A stretch of DNA of 64,000 bases, from positions 1-64,000 of the forward strand of contig MOWL01000046.1 of NCBI GenBank assembly GCA_002110485.1. The letters run 5' to 3'. Positions 18,080 through 30,000 of this stretch are shown here, piece after piece. Position 1 is the first letter of the stretch. Every line of letters starts with the position of its first letter. The notes beneath the pieces were generated by a model. The model was not told the DNA's origin, ran no database searches, and was given only the letters and a program-made list of their open reading frames with translations. Source of the stretch: Emergomyces orientalis (Eukaryota > Ascomycota > Eurotiomycetes > Onygenales > Ajellomycetaceae). Both the position numbers and the translations under genes were made by a program.

Positions 18080-18879
18080 GAACGAGAAAAAGTGGAAATA
18101 TCAGTGTTTAAAAAAATAGCTTGGTCCCTGCAAGTAATATATATACATACTTGTATATATATATATTATTATATAAGAAAATAGTACAGATTTAGTCTGT
18201 TGATTCTTCATTTGCACACTCATCTGTGTGACTTAATAAATTACATTTATTAAGAGCTATCTAGTAAAATATATGAGATTAATTTGAATAGAAAAGAAAA
18301 TCTATTTAGTATTAATTCATATTGGTATTTCAGGAATACAATCTTGATTTGAGGTGGGGCCTATTTCAAGCAGAAATTTTGAGAAGCTTTTTAAATTGAA
18401 AAAGACAAAATTTGCAAGAGTTAGAGTGTTTTTCTTGATTTAGCTCTGAGTAAATAAATCAAGAAAATTCTACATAAATTCATATTTCTTTACTTCAGTG
18501 ACTGATTCAGTTTTTGAAAATAATCTCAATTTTGAGCTGCATACTTGATATGTGGGGAGAAGTTTAGAATATTGAATATTTCTGAATAGTTTTTATCAAT
18601 TTCTCTGCAAAAAATTGATTTATTTTGTTAGTTTTTCTTTCAAAAACTGTCATTTCAATTGAATAATTTATTATTCATTGAAATCAATTCTTTTCTCTTC
18701 ATTTTGTAGCACAAGAAAGAAGTCTGTGAAGATTTAATTGATTTATCTTTAAAAATCAATATTAGTTTATTAGATTCTCTTGAAAAATCTAATCTAGATA
18801 CTATTTCTAGTAGAAAAAATAGCAAAAATCTGAGAATACTATTTAATTTGACTAATTATCTAATATACTCAAAGAAATC

Positions 18880-20411
18880 ATGAATAACTCACCTCAATCT
18901 GTGAACATGATGACTCCATGCAAAAATAGATATAATTTCATAGAAACTGTTTCTGAAATTGAGATTTTGAAGAAAAGAAAAAAAGAAGAAATAGACAGAC
19001 ACAAAGTAGATGAAGTGAAAAATCTACAAAAAATAGCTGATGAGCTATATAAACAGTGCATGTATGAAGAAAATGAAGAAATTCTTCTTATTCTGCATTC
19101 ACAAGCAAGACAACTGAATGAAATTATTAAGTTTAAACTTAATATTTCTTCAAATCTGTATCTCAAAAAATCTCTTCTGAATCTCTTTCAAAAGAAAACA
19201 CTGAAAATGAGACAAAAACCTATGCTCAAGCTCTCAATAGCTCACAAAATATTGAAAAAGAAAAACAGCTGAAAAAAGTAGAAAAAATTTTCTCATTAGT
19301 TGAGAAAAAAGAACAAAGAAAAGCTCAAAAAGAGATTAAATTTCTTGAATCAAAAAAACAGAGACTGATTTTAAAAGTTAGTGATAGAGCTATCTTTGAA
19401 AAATCTATTCTAAATGATTCTAAGTTCATTTTTGAACTTAGAAACAAAATCAATCAAAACTTTCATTTTGAAACTCAAAATGAAGAATTCAAGCCAGTTA
19501 TCTCATCAATTGAAACCTCTTTTCTGGGAAATTCAATTGTAATTACTGCTATGCCAGATTTCAGCTCTGAATATCTAATTCAAAATGAAAACTGCTGGAA
19601 AGAGATAGTTCAAAAAGCTCTCTCTATTGAAGTTTCATGTGAAAAAGATGAGAAATGGGGAAAATTTGTATTACATGATATTCCAGTTGAAATCTTTGAT
19701 CATGAAGAAGACATGATAAATTTGAAAGAAGAAATTGAAATATATAATTCAATTTCTTTGAAAAAGACCCCAATTTGGCTCAATTCTTATGAGCAAAGAC
19801 AAAGAAATCAAAATGCTTCAGTTTTAATTACTACAAATACAATAGAACAGTCAAAACGACAGTATATTGTAATTGCAGGATTGAAAATGAAAGTATTTGA
19901 ATTCAAAGATTCAAGAGAGAATATTAAATCTCAAATTCAATGCTCAAACTGTCAGAAACATGGACACTTTGCAAATACTTGTAAAAGAAATTCTAAATGT
20001 CAGTTTTGTGCTTTAGATCACAAAACAAATGAACATTCTTGCAACACATGTAGAAAAATAGATGAAATCTGCAATCACACTGAAATTAAATGCAGTAATT
20101 GCTATGAAAAGCACACATCTATTTCAAAAGATTGTATTTTCATTTTCAAGAAAAAGTCTTTCAATAAAGATGTGAAATGGAGAAAAGAAACTCAAAATAC
20201 AGAGAAAATAGATAAAACTACAAAAAGAAGAAATTCTCAAATGTCTATTTCTTCTGAGTCAAATTCTTTTTCAAAAAATAGACAGATCTTAAACCCTGTT
20301 ACATCTATAAAAATGAGAAAAGATAAAGAAAATCTCATTTCAATGAAAGCAGTAGAAGTTCCAGCTCTGAATACAGATAATAGATATAATCTATTACCTG
20401 ATTCAGAATAA
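18880..20411 (+). pseudogene. LINE-3 ORF1 (Gag-like), one frameshift
   Basis: ATG at 18880. The N-terminal 90 or so codons are a Lys/Glu-rich coiled coil. At an A-run near 19160-19170 the frame shifts; the true continuation reads TYAQALNSSQNIEKEKQ and runs open to TAA 20409-20411. The C-terminal half has CCHC knuckles (CSNCQKHGHFANTC, CQFCALDHKTNEHSC, and a further CSNCYEKH). It would bind element RNA. Unlike LINE-1/2, it ends 33 bases before the ORF2 ATG, with no overlap. Confidence 0.85.
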
Positions 20412-20444
20412 AAGAAACACAGCTTCAATTTATTCCTTTTGTAC

Positions 20445-23400
20445 ATGTTTACTACACAAAATAATAATAAAAAGAAGAAAAAAACTATCAAAAATGCTTC
20501 AAAAATAACTTTTATTCAAAACAATGTTGATAGAAATAAAGATGCTATCTATTCATGCTTACAGATAGGCTTTGAAGAGCAAACTGACTTCATTCTATTA
20601 CAAGAGTCAAATTTTGATATAGAACAACAATTTATAATTTCTCATTCAAGCTATCACTGCTTTTTACCAGAGAAATCAGATGTAAAAGCAAGAGTTGTGA
20701 TATATGCAAGAAAAAGATCAAGATTTCAATTCAATATAAAAAGTAATTATATATCTAATTCTGATATTCTAGTTGGAGATATTATAGATACAAGAAATCA
20801 ATTTGACAGTATTCAATTGATAAATATTTATAATGAAAAATCACTGAAGGTAAATGATAATTCATGAACAGTTGACAGAGAACTGCTGAATTTAAGTCCA
20901 GAAAAAAATACTATTATATGTGGTGATTTCAATGCACATCATATATGGTGGAATTCTGAATGTGATTATTCAATAAGATCAGAGAAAATAGTAGAGTGGG
21001 CTCTACAACATGAATTAGATATTATAAATGAAATTGATAGACAGACCTTCTTTAGAAACAACTTAATGAAGAAATCAATCATAGACTTAACCTTTCTATC
21101 AAAAAATTTGATTGAAAACAAGATCTATAATTGGTTTATTAATTCAGAAGAAACATCAGGATCTGCTCATGAAGTTATTCAATTTAATATTGAAATTGAT
21201 GAAAAGGAAACATGTGAGAATCCTCTACTATCAAATCAATATAATTTTGAAAAAGCTGAATGGTCTGAAATCAATAAGAGAATTGAAGATTTAAAATTTG
21301 AAAAAAAAGAAGAATTATCAAATTGAAATGAAAAGACAATAATAACAGATATAATACTAGAAAGTAGAACTAATATAATAACTGAAATTATATTAGAAAG
21401 CATTAAAAACTTTATATCAAAGAAAAAGCTCTCAGAATTCTCAAAACCTTGGTGATCAGAAGAAATAACAGAAAAAAGAAAAAATCTAGCAAAAATAAAA
21501 AAAGAATGAAAAGAGAATATCATATCTTATGAAGAATATAAAAGAATAAGAAATGAATATTTCACATTAATTTAAAAAGCTAAAACTAGCTGCTGGAATA
21601 AATTTCTTGAGAATGCACAGGGAAAAGAAATATTTAAAGCTTTTAAATATACAAAGTCTAAATCTGTTGCAAAGCTTCCATCTCTAAAATATAAAATAGA
21701 AAATGAGGAATATATTGCTCATTCTTTTGAACAAAAATGTCAGGCTTTTATGAAAATTCTATTTCAAAAACCACCTCAATCTGAACAATATAGTTCAATA
21801 TGTGAATATATTGAAGATTCAAGATGAGCTTGGCCAGATCTATCTAGAAATGAACTTGAAACTGCTGTTTTTACAAGCTCTACAAAAACAGCTGCAGGAT
21901 CTGATACTATAAATCATTTAATCATTCAAAAAATCTTTCATTCTTTGAAAAATGAATTACTTGAATTATTCTCTCAATTAATGAAGAATGAGTATCACCC
22001 TGAATGCTGGAGACAAGCAACTGGTATAGTTCTTGCAAAACCAAATAGAAAAGCTACTATGCCAAAGTCTTATAGAATTATATCACTTTTGAATTGCTTG
22101 GGAAAAATTCTTGAAAAAATAATAGCAACAAGATTATCATATCTAGACTCAATCACTGATTTATTATATAATGATCAAATGGGTGGCAGAAAACAGAATT
22201 CTGCAATAGATACAGTTTTATCAATAATTCATGATATTCAAATGGCAAAAAATGAAGGCTTAGTTACAACAGCTGCTTTTATTGATATAAAAGGTGCTTT
22301 TGATCATGTTTCAAAGAATAAGCTAATAATTATTCTTCAAGAGATGAAACTACCAAAAGCATTAATAAAGTGGGTTATATGTTTTATGTCAAAAAGATAT
22401 ATTCAACTACTTTTTGACTCATTAAAGCAAGATATTACTGAAATTGAAATAGAAGTTTCTCAGGGGTCTCCAGTCTCACCAATTCTATTTGCTATATATA
22501 CAAAAAATCTATTCAAAGATAGAGAAATGGAGATAGTGAGATCTCCTAGCTATGTTGATGATATAGGTCTGATTTTCAGCTCAAGAACAATAAAAGAAAA
22601 TTGTGAAAATATTGAAAAAGCTGCGCAAGAGATATTTAATAAAGGAGATTTAAATCTAATTCAATTTGATATGGAAAAAACTGAATTAATTCACTTTTTT
22701 CCAAAAAGATATGAAAAGGAAATAAGTTTAAATCTATTAAATCAAGAAATAAAGCCTAAATCAGTTGTAAGATGGCTAGGAATCTGGCTGGATTCAAAAC
22801 TCAATTTTAAATCTCATATTCAAAAAAGAATGGCTCAAGCTGAAAGAGTTTTAAATAGTATAATACAACTTTCTAATACTGAAAGGGGTTTATCATTTCA
22901 AGCTATGAGACAGCTATACATTGCATGTATAGCATCTATTTCTGATTATGGTGTTCAGATATGGTGGAAGAACCAGAAACACTTCATAGATAAGTTTTAA
23001 AAATTGCAGAATACAGCTTTAAGAAGAATTCTGAGAGCTTTCAAAACCTCTCCATGTAGAGCTATGGAAATAGAAGCTTCTATATCACCTCCTGAAATAA
23101 GATTTGAGAAGATATGCAAGAATTATGCACTGAGAATCATGAAAATGCCAGATATTCATTCAATTAGAAAAAGAATATCTACATCTTATTCTCCAATTCA
23201 ATCTGGAAATGACTTAGATTGGAATAAATATCTAGATTGAAATGAAAGTCAAGAAAATCAAGAAAATGAGAGAAACAGAAAAAAAATTCCTTCTCAACTA
23301 TATAGAGTATGCTCAATGATCAAAGATGATTTCTCCTCATTAAATATTGAAAAGATTGAACATGAAAAGCTATATTCATGGAAAGAAAAACTAGGCTCAA

Positions 23401-24234
23401 GATAATTACAAATATACATCAGATTCATGGAATATTGGAAATGAATGTGAAGTATTTGATGTTGAATTATATGCTATAATGAAAGCTTTTAAACTGATAG
23501 AAATAAAAGCTTCAAAAAGAAAAGATATGAAAGAAGCATGGATTTTTTCAGATAGTCAAGCAGCTTTAAAAAGAATTCAAAAGAATGAAATTCATAATGG
23601 TCAAATGAATATAGAAGTAATTCTAAAGATATGCAAAAGAATTCAATTAAAATATAAGACAAAGATATATCTGAGCTGGGTTCCTGCTCATATAAATATA
23701 CATGGAAATGAGCTTGCTGATGAAGCAGCAAAGAAAGGAACAGAACTAAATATTGCAAGTTTAAAAATAGTTTCATGGTCTTTTATTAAAAGAAAGATAA
23801 AAGAGAATTGCTTAGAAAAATGGCATAAAATATGGAAAAAACAAAGAAAAAGTCCTCACTATCTTAGATTTGAAACTAAATCTAAATGAAAATCATGCTC
23901 TATTAAGTGCAAGAAGAAGCTTTTCTCCTCAATCATTCAATTGAAACTAGATCATGGCTATTTCAAATCTTATTTGAAAAGAATATCTGATATTGAAAGT
24001 GAAAATTGTGAATATTGTGACTCTCTTGAAGACTCAGAACATATCTTAATGAATTGCTTATTAAATCAAGAACTTAGAGCTGAACTGAGATATAAATATA
24101 AGCTGAGAGAAATGAATATGAAACTACTATTTTCAACTGAAATAGACAGTCAATATTTAATTGATTTTCTCAATGAAACTCAAATAGCTACTAGAAATCA
24201 ATTCTATTTCAAAGATGAAAATATAAATGAATGA
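20445..24234 (+). pseudogene. LINE-3 ORF2 (endonuclease-RT-RNase H), multiply interrupted
   Basis: Starts ATG 20445 (MFTTQNNNKKKKK). Domains: apurinic-type endonuclease with FIQNNV, GDFNAHH and a C-terminal loop; RT with SLLNCLGKILEK, IDIKGAFDH, SQGSPVSPILF and YVDDIGL (catalytic DD near 22555); RNase H with FSDSQAAL and VPAHINIHGNELADEAA (near 23680-23740); then a C-terminal CEYCDSLEDSEHILMNC zinc motif. In-frame stops: TGA at about 20866, 21324, 21453, 21507, 21825, 23238, 23887 and 24232; TAA at about 21573 and 22998. About 150 bases of the RNase H N terminus, with its first catalytic Asp, are missing at 23400. The copy at 48300-48480 keeps that part. Confidence 0.85.
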
Positions 24235-24636
24235 GAATCTGAAATATTCTTTATAAAAACTGCTAGATATTATATAATATCTCACTATTTCTTTTGTGTT
24301 AAAGTCTGTCTTTTATTTCCTTTGTATTCATGTCATGAGTTATTTTGTCTATCATTAATTTATTTTCTTTGTAATCACTTGAAAATTATATGAAAAAAAG
24401 AGAATATAAATAATCTTCAAAAATATTTATAAATAAATAAATAAAAAAAAGAAAAATCAATTTGCTGACTATTCTGAGCTGGAATTCAAGTATTGCAAGT
24501 GCTATTTGTTTGAAGAAAAAATGTATAGTAATTAGTGTTAAAGTTAGAAAAATCCTGAGACTCTTTGAGTCTCAGGTAGATATCATAGTCTCTGACTGCA
24601 TATATATCTATAATTGAAGAATAATAATAATAATAA

Positions 24637-25604
24637 TACATCAGATTCATGAAATATTGGAAATGAATGTGAAGTATTTGATGCTGAATTATATGCTATT
24701 ATAAAAGCTTTTAAACTGATAGAAATAAAAGCTTCAAAAAGAAAAGATATGAAAGAAGCATGAATTTTTTCAGATAGTCAAGCAGCTTTGAAAAGAATTC
24801 AAAAGAATGAAATTCATAATGATCAAATGAATATAGAAGTAATTCTAAAGATATGCAAAAGAATTCAATTAAAATATAAGACAAAGATATATCTGAGCTG
24901 GGTTCCTGCTCATATAAATATACATGGAAATGAGCTTGCTGATGAAGCAGCAAAGAAAGGAACAGAACTAAATATTGCAAGTTCAAAAATAGTTTCATGG
25001 TCTTTTATTAAAAGAAAGATAAAAGAGAATTGCTTAGAAAAATGGCATAAAATATGGAAAAAACAAAGAAAAAGTCCTCACTATCTTAGATTTGAAACTA
25101 AATCTAAATGAAAATCATGCTCTATTAAGTGCAAGAAGAAGCTTTTCTTCTCAATCATTCAATTGAAACTAGATCATGGCTATTTCAAATCTTATTTGAA
25201 AAGAATATCTGATATTGAAAGTGAAAATAGTGAATATTGTGACTCTTCTGAAGACTCAGAACATATCTTAATGAATTGCTCATTAAATCAAGAACTTAGA
25301 GCTGAACTGAGATATAAATATAAACTGAGAGAAATGAATATGAAACTACTATTTTCAACTGAAATAGACAGTTAATATTTAATTGATTTTCTCAATGAAA
25401 CTCAAATAGCTACTAGAAATCAATTCTATTTCAAAGATGAAAATATAAATGAATGAGAATCTGAAATATTCTTTATAAAAACTACTAGATATTATATAAT
25501 ATCTCACTATTTCTTTTGTGTTAGAGTCTGTCTTTTATTTCCTTTGTATTCATGTCATGAGTTATTTTGTCTATCATTAATTTATTTTCTTTGTAATCAC
25601 TTGA
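24637..25604 (+). mobile_element. LINE-3 3' fragment, tandem to the preceding copy
   Basis: Starts at TACATCAGATTCATG in the RNase H region directly after the (AAT)n tail of the upstream LINE-3 and repeats 23415 onward with a constant 1222-base offset. It is interrupted at 25604 by LINE-1 and resumes at 30988, where its 3' UTR and tail run to about 31237. Compared with its neighbour it has TGG-to-TGA at EAW and SW positions and a CAA-to-TAA stop at 25373. Confidence 0.88.
25594..25604. repeat. Target-site duplication 5' of LINE-1 (left copy)
   Basis: TAATCACTTGA is repeated at 30988-30998 on the far side of LINE-1. The uninterrupted target is seen in the neighbouring LINE-3 3' UTR near 24373. 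Confidence 0.8.
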
Positions 25605-25720
25605 GAATCTTTAAAAACCTCATCAAAAATTATTTTATTCTTTTACATCTAAATCGCGATCGCTTTCGTACCGCAGAGGGTCTTGAAGGGCATCAGCTCG
25701 CTCACACACTCTCAAACACC

Positions 25721-27073
25721 ATGATTGAGGCTGTGAGCGTGAATGGTGGTGCAGGGAATGTGGGTGCGCGCGCGGCGCGACGCGTACCTGGAGCCGCGCA
25801 GGCAGGAGATGCAGCAACAAATGGTATGGCAGCAACACTGCGCATGATCACTGAGGCTCTTAGAGAGGGGGAGAAAGACAAGGAGATTAATAAGAAAGAA
25901 TTACTGTATATTCAGAGAGCTCTGAAGGCAGTGAATGAGCTCAAGGAGGACCTGCTTGACAACATGTTAAAGAAGCTAGAGAACGCTACAAGCGCATCAC
26001 AGCAAAATGAAAGACGCAACATGCTGGACAGTGAGACCTCATGGGCGCGCATAGCGGCCAATGGAGGGCCGCCAGCAAAGATAGTAACCAGGCGTGCATT
26101 GAGAGAGGTGGTGATATCTCGCCGCAACTGTGATGCACTGCCAGTGGAGGAACGCACCCCAGAGGCCATTGTGAGAAAGATAAATGGGACCATCAAAGAT
26201 GTGACCACTGGCACCATAGTTGCAGCAAGATACATGCCTAGTGGTGATCTGATCCTGGTCGCAGACAACCCCAGCACGAAGGCCGAGCTGACAAAAAGTA
26301 ATGAATGGGTGGAGAAATGGAGTGACAAGGCACACATGAGAAAGGAGATGTATGCAGTATTGGTCAAGAGTGCATCTATCAGTGTCATTAGCTGGGTTAG
26401 CCCAGATAAAGCAGTGAAGGATGTCTACAAGCAGAACCCATCTCTCAGATGCAGAGTACTCATCCACAGGGTCACAAAGCGGCTAGCTAAACAGCAGCGG
26501 CCTCATGGAAGCATTATCCTACATGTAGCCACACCGCAGCAGGCAAACACGCTTGTGGAGAATGGCATCATTCTGGGGAATGAATTCTGCATGGTTGAAA
26601 TCTTCCACAGGGAGGCTCAGGTCACCCGATGCTACAGCTGCCAGCAATATGGACACATAGCCAGATTCTGCCGCAAGGGTGATATCTGTGGGCACTGTGC
26701 AGCAGAGGGACACACGGACAAGACCTGCCCCGCAGCACTGGAAGGAAAGAAGGCAGTCTGCTGTAACTGTGAAGGAGATCACCCAGCATGGTCTGCAAGA
26801 TGCTCTGAATGACAGACTGTGGTTTCACTGGCCAAGGAGGCTCTCAAGAACCGGCCAAGATGCTTTGTGGTGCAAACACCAGATGAGGAGGGTTGGATCA
26901 CCCCCAGAAAGTGTAGCAGAATCACAGGAGAGAACCCTCTGATTGTTCAGCGCAAGGTCGGCAGACCCACGAATGTGGCAAGAGCTGGCGCGCAGCAACA
27001 GGGCTCGCTCAGTGGCTATGCACGCCCAGCGCGACCAGACTCCACGCAGGACCAAGACATGGGTGAACCATGA
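25721..27073 (+). pseudogene. LINE-1 ORF1, Gag-like RNA-binding protein with one internal TGA
   Basis: ATG 25721. 363 codons are open to TGA 26810-26812; the same frame then continues 84 more codons to TGA 27071-27073. The coiled N-terminal region carries KDKEINKKELLYIQRALKA; a middle domain has AARYMPSGDLILVAD; zinc knuckles are CYSCQQYGHIARFC, CGHCAAEGHTDKTC and a third, CCNCEGDH. The related copy at 10686-14138 has CGA (Arg) where this has TGA, so the internal stop is a CpG transition and not a natural end. The tail beyond it is conserved in LINE-2. The final TGA overlaps the ORF2 ATG as ATGA. Confidence 0.88.
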
Positions 27074-30000
27074 GTGAGCAAGTCCATATACTACAATACA
27101 ATGTGCATAACTCAAACAAGGTGATGAACGCATTACTGGCCAAGCCTGAAACAGCATTAAACTACGACATCATCGCACTGCAGGAACCATGGATGCAGAG
27201 GGAATCTGGAAGGGGTACAACATGCCCGGCCAACTGTGGATTCTGGCAGGCAGGCATGCAGGCCAAGGAGGCCAGGGTGGGCTTCCTCATCAACAAAAGA
27301 CTGAAGGCAACAGCATGGGATGTCAGGGTCATTACAGAATCCATGGCATTGCTCACTGTGAACACGGTAAGAGGACCACTACTAATGCTCAATGTCTACG
27401 CTGCTCCACCAGGCAGCTACACAACTGTGCCAGAGAGTTCCCCCATCCTTGAGCTACAAGCGGTGGTGGAGGAGGCCGAGGCCTCGCTACCAGCGCGAAC
27501 TCAGGGGCGATGTGCGCAACAGGCGCAAGACCCAGACACAAGTGCGCTACGAGCGCGAGATCAGGGTGCAGACGCGCAACAAGCGCAAAGTCAGGGTGCG
27601 GAAGCGCGGCAGGCGGAGGTAGTGGTGCTGGGAGACTTCAATGTGCATCACTCAAAGTGGGGAGGTGAGCGAGTGAGACAGGACTTTGACCTGGCATGGG
27701 AGCTCATAGCACAGGTGGATGCTCTCAGACTGCAGCTGGCAACACCACGGGGAGAGATTACATGGCAGGACCGCGGAAGCACTGGCACCACCTTGGACCT
27801 AATCTTTCTCTCAGAGAACCTGAGTGCAGGGGTACTGGAATGCCAGGTCGCACACGAGGCGGATATGGCATCAGATCATCTACCAGTGGTCACTAAGTTG
27901 GCCATCGACATACCTGTGGTACTAAGGGAAAAATGCAACTGGCGGCAAGTGAATATACAGCAGCTGCAAAAGGACTGCCAAGAGCTACAATGTTGCAACA
28001 GCTTTGGCTCAACAGCAGAGATTGATTGCTATGCAAACTATCTAAGTGAATTCATCAATGAGCTAGCAGAGAAACACACTAAACGCGCGCGCATCTGCAA
28101 GCAGAGTCACTCGTGGTGGTCCAACAGAGTGGCGCAGGCAGTGAGTGAGTACAAGAGAACCATGAGGGATGCAGGCAGCACTGAGAAGGAAAGAAGACAT
28201 GCTCACAACAGGCAAAACAAGGAAATAAAGCTGGCCAAGACTGCCAGCTTCCGCGATCTAATGAACAGTGCTGGCACGGATCCTAAACTGCTCTGGAAGC
28301 TGGCAAAGTGGGGTCGCACACACACCAACGAGACCAAGCAACCGGCAAGACTGCCACCGCTTAGAGGAATGCCAGAGGCCTTGGGTGAAACCGAGGCGCG
28401 AGCCACTGCATTCCAGGACAAGGCCGAACTACTACGGGCGCGGTTCTTCCCGGAGCCTTTGGTGGCAAGGGAAGATGACATGAACGTGGGAACGCAGCCG
28501 CGGAGTGTGACTGACATGGTAGTGCTCACAGAGGAGGCCATGGCAGCGCTGATTGCTAGGCTTCCGAACGACAAGGCCCCGGGTGCCAACAGCATCCCCA
28601 ACCGCTTCCTCAAAATGCTAGGCCCAAGGTTCATCACAGCAATAACTGAGCTTACACAGGCCTGCTGGCATTGGGAGTACTACCCACAGATATTCAAAAC
28701 AGCGCGCACGGTGGTGCTCAAGAAGCCAGGAAAGAAGGACTACAGTGAAGTGGGAGCCTGGAGGCCGATTGCACTACTTGACACTCTAGGTAAAATTGTA
28801 GAGGCTGCAACAGCCAAGAAAATAAGGTCTCTGGCAGAGAAACATGGGATGCTACCAGCTCAGCAAATGGGGGCGCGAGGAGGCTGCTCCACAGAAACAG
28901 CAATTGCTCTGTTACTGGCACAGATTCACACAGTGTGGGAGGAGCAGGGAGCAGTGGCCTCAGTGCTGTCACTGGACATCTCAGGGGCCTATGACAGAGT
29001 GCTCAGAAATCGCCTAGTGCACATTCTAAGAAAAAGAGGACTGCCCAGACAGCTGACTGGATGGGTCAACTCATTCATGCAGGGGCGCAAGGCGACACTA
29101 GTATTTGATGAGCAGGAAACTGAAGCCTTTGAGGTGAATGCAGGCATCCCACAGGGATCACCCTTGTCACCCATTCTGTTCTTATTCTACAATGAGGAGT
29201 TGCTCAGAATATGTGCACTGCAAAGTGAGCCTGTCAGCTGCATAGGATTTGTAGACGATGTGAACATTCTAGCATATGGCGACTCAACTGAAGCGAATTG
29301 TGCGCATCTGGCGCGGATCCATGCCAGCTGTGAGCTTTGGATGAGCAGACATGGAGCAATCTTTGCACCACAGAAGTATGAGCTCATGCACTTTACCAGA
29401 ACAAGAACTAGATTCAATCTAGAACACTCACTGCAATTGCCACAGCAAGTGATCAAGCCACAGAGGGAGATGCGGGTGCTAGGCATCTGGCTTGACCCTA
29501 AGCTGAGGTGGCGTAGCCATGTCAGTAAGGTGGTAGGCAGAGCGAAATCGCAGATAGGTGCCCTAACTCGGACAACACAGTCAACCTGGGGCCTGCCACT
29601 GCAGCATGCCCGGAGGGTCTACAATGCAGTGATAAGGCCCGCAATAGGATACGGAGCGCTGGCATGGCATCAACCACAGGCGACACAACATGAACCGCGA
29701 CATCAACGCCAGCTGCTAGCCAGCCTGGAGAAGATTCAAAATAAATGCCTACAGGTCATTGCAGGGGCCTACAGAGCTACTCCAATCACCTCACTGGAGG
29801 CGGAGACAGCCACACTGCCTCTGGAGATACATCTAGACAGTGTGGTGGCCAGAGCAACTGAGCGGCTTAAGGAGTCAGGAATCATGGAGCAGATAAAACA
29901 GGCATGTGTGCAGGTCAGAGCCAGACTTCGCAGAAGGAATAACAGAGGAATGCAGTCAGTGGAGGCAGTACTGCACCCAGTGAGCATGCAGCAGGGGTGG

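Larger units (their letters stand above)
18080..24636 (+). mobile_element. LINE-3, near full-length AT-rich non-LTR retrotransposon
   Basis: It has a 5' UTR of about 800 bases (5' end fixed by comparison with the inverted copy ending near 32152), ORF1, ORF2 with endonuclease, RT and RNase H, a 3' UTR and an (AAT)n tail at 24619-24636. Very AT-rich, with CpG rare throughout. It is mutated but readable: eight in-frame TGA at Trp positions, two TAA from CAA codons, one frameshift in ORF1 and one deletion in RNase H. The RNase H domain and different sequence separate it from LINE-1/2; the Tad/I-like architecture is shared. Confidence 0.9.

Noticed and set aside
20445..24234. TGA read as tryptophan (recoded genetic code) in LINE-3
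   Set aside because: Paired copies show TGG and TGA exchanged at the same positions in both directions, and most Trp codons are still TGG. Mutation explains it.
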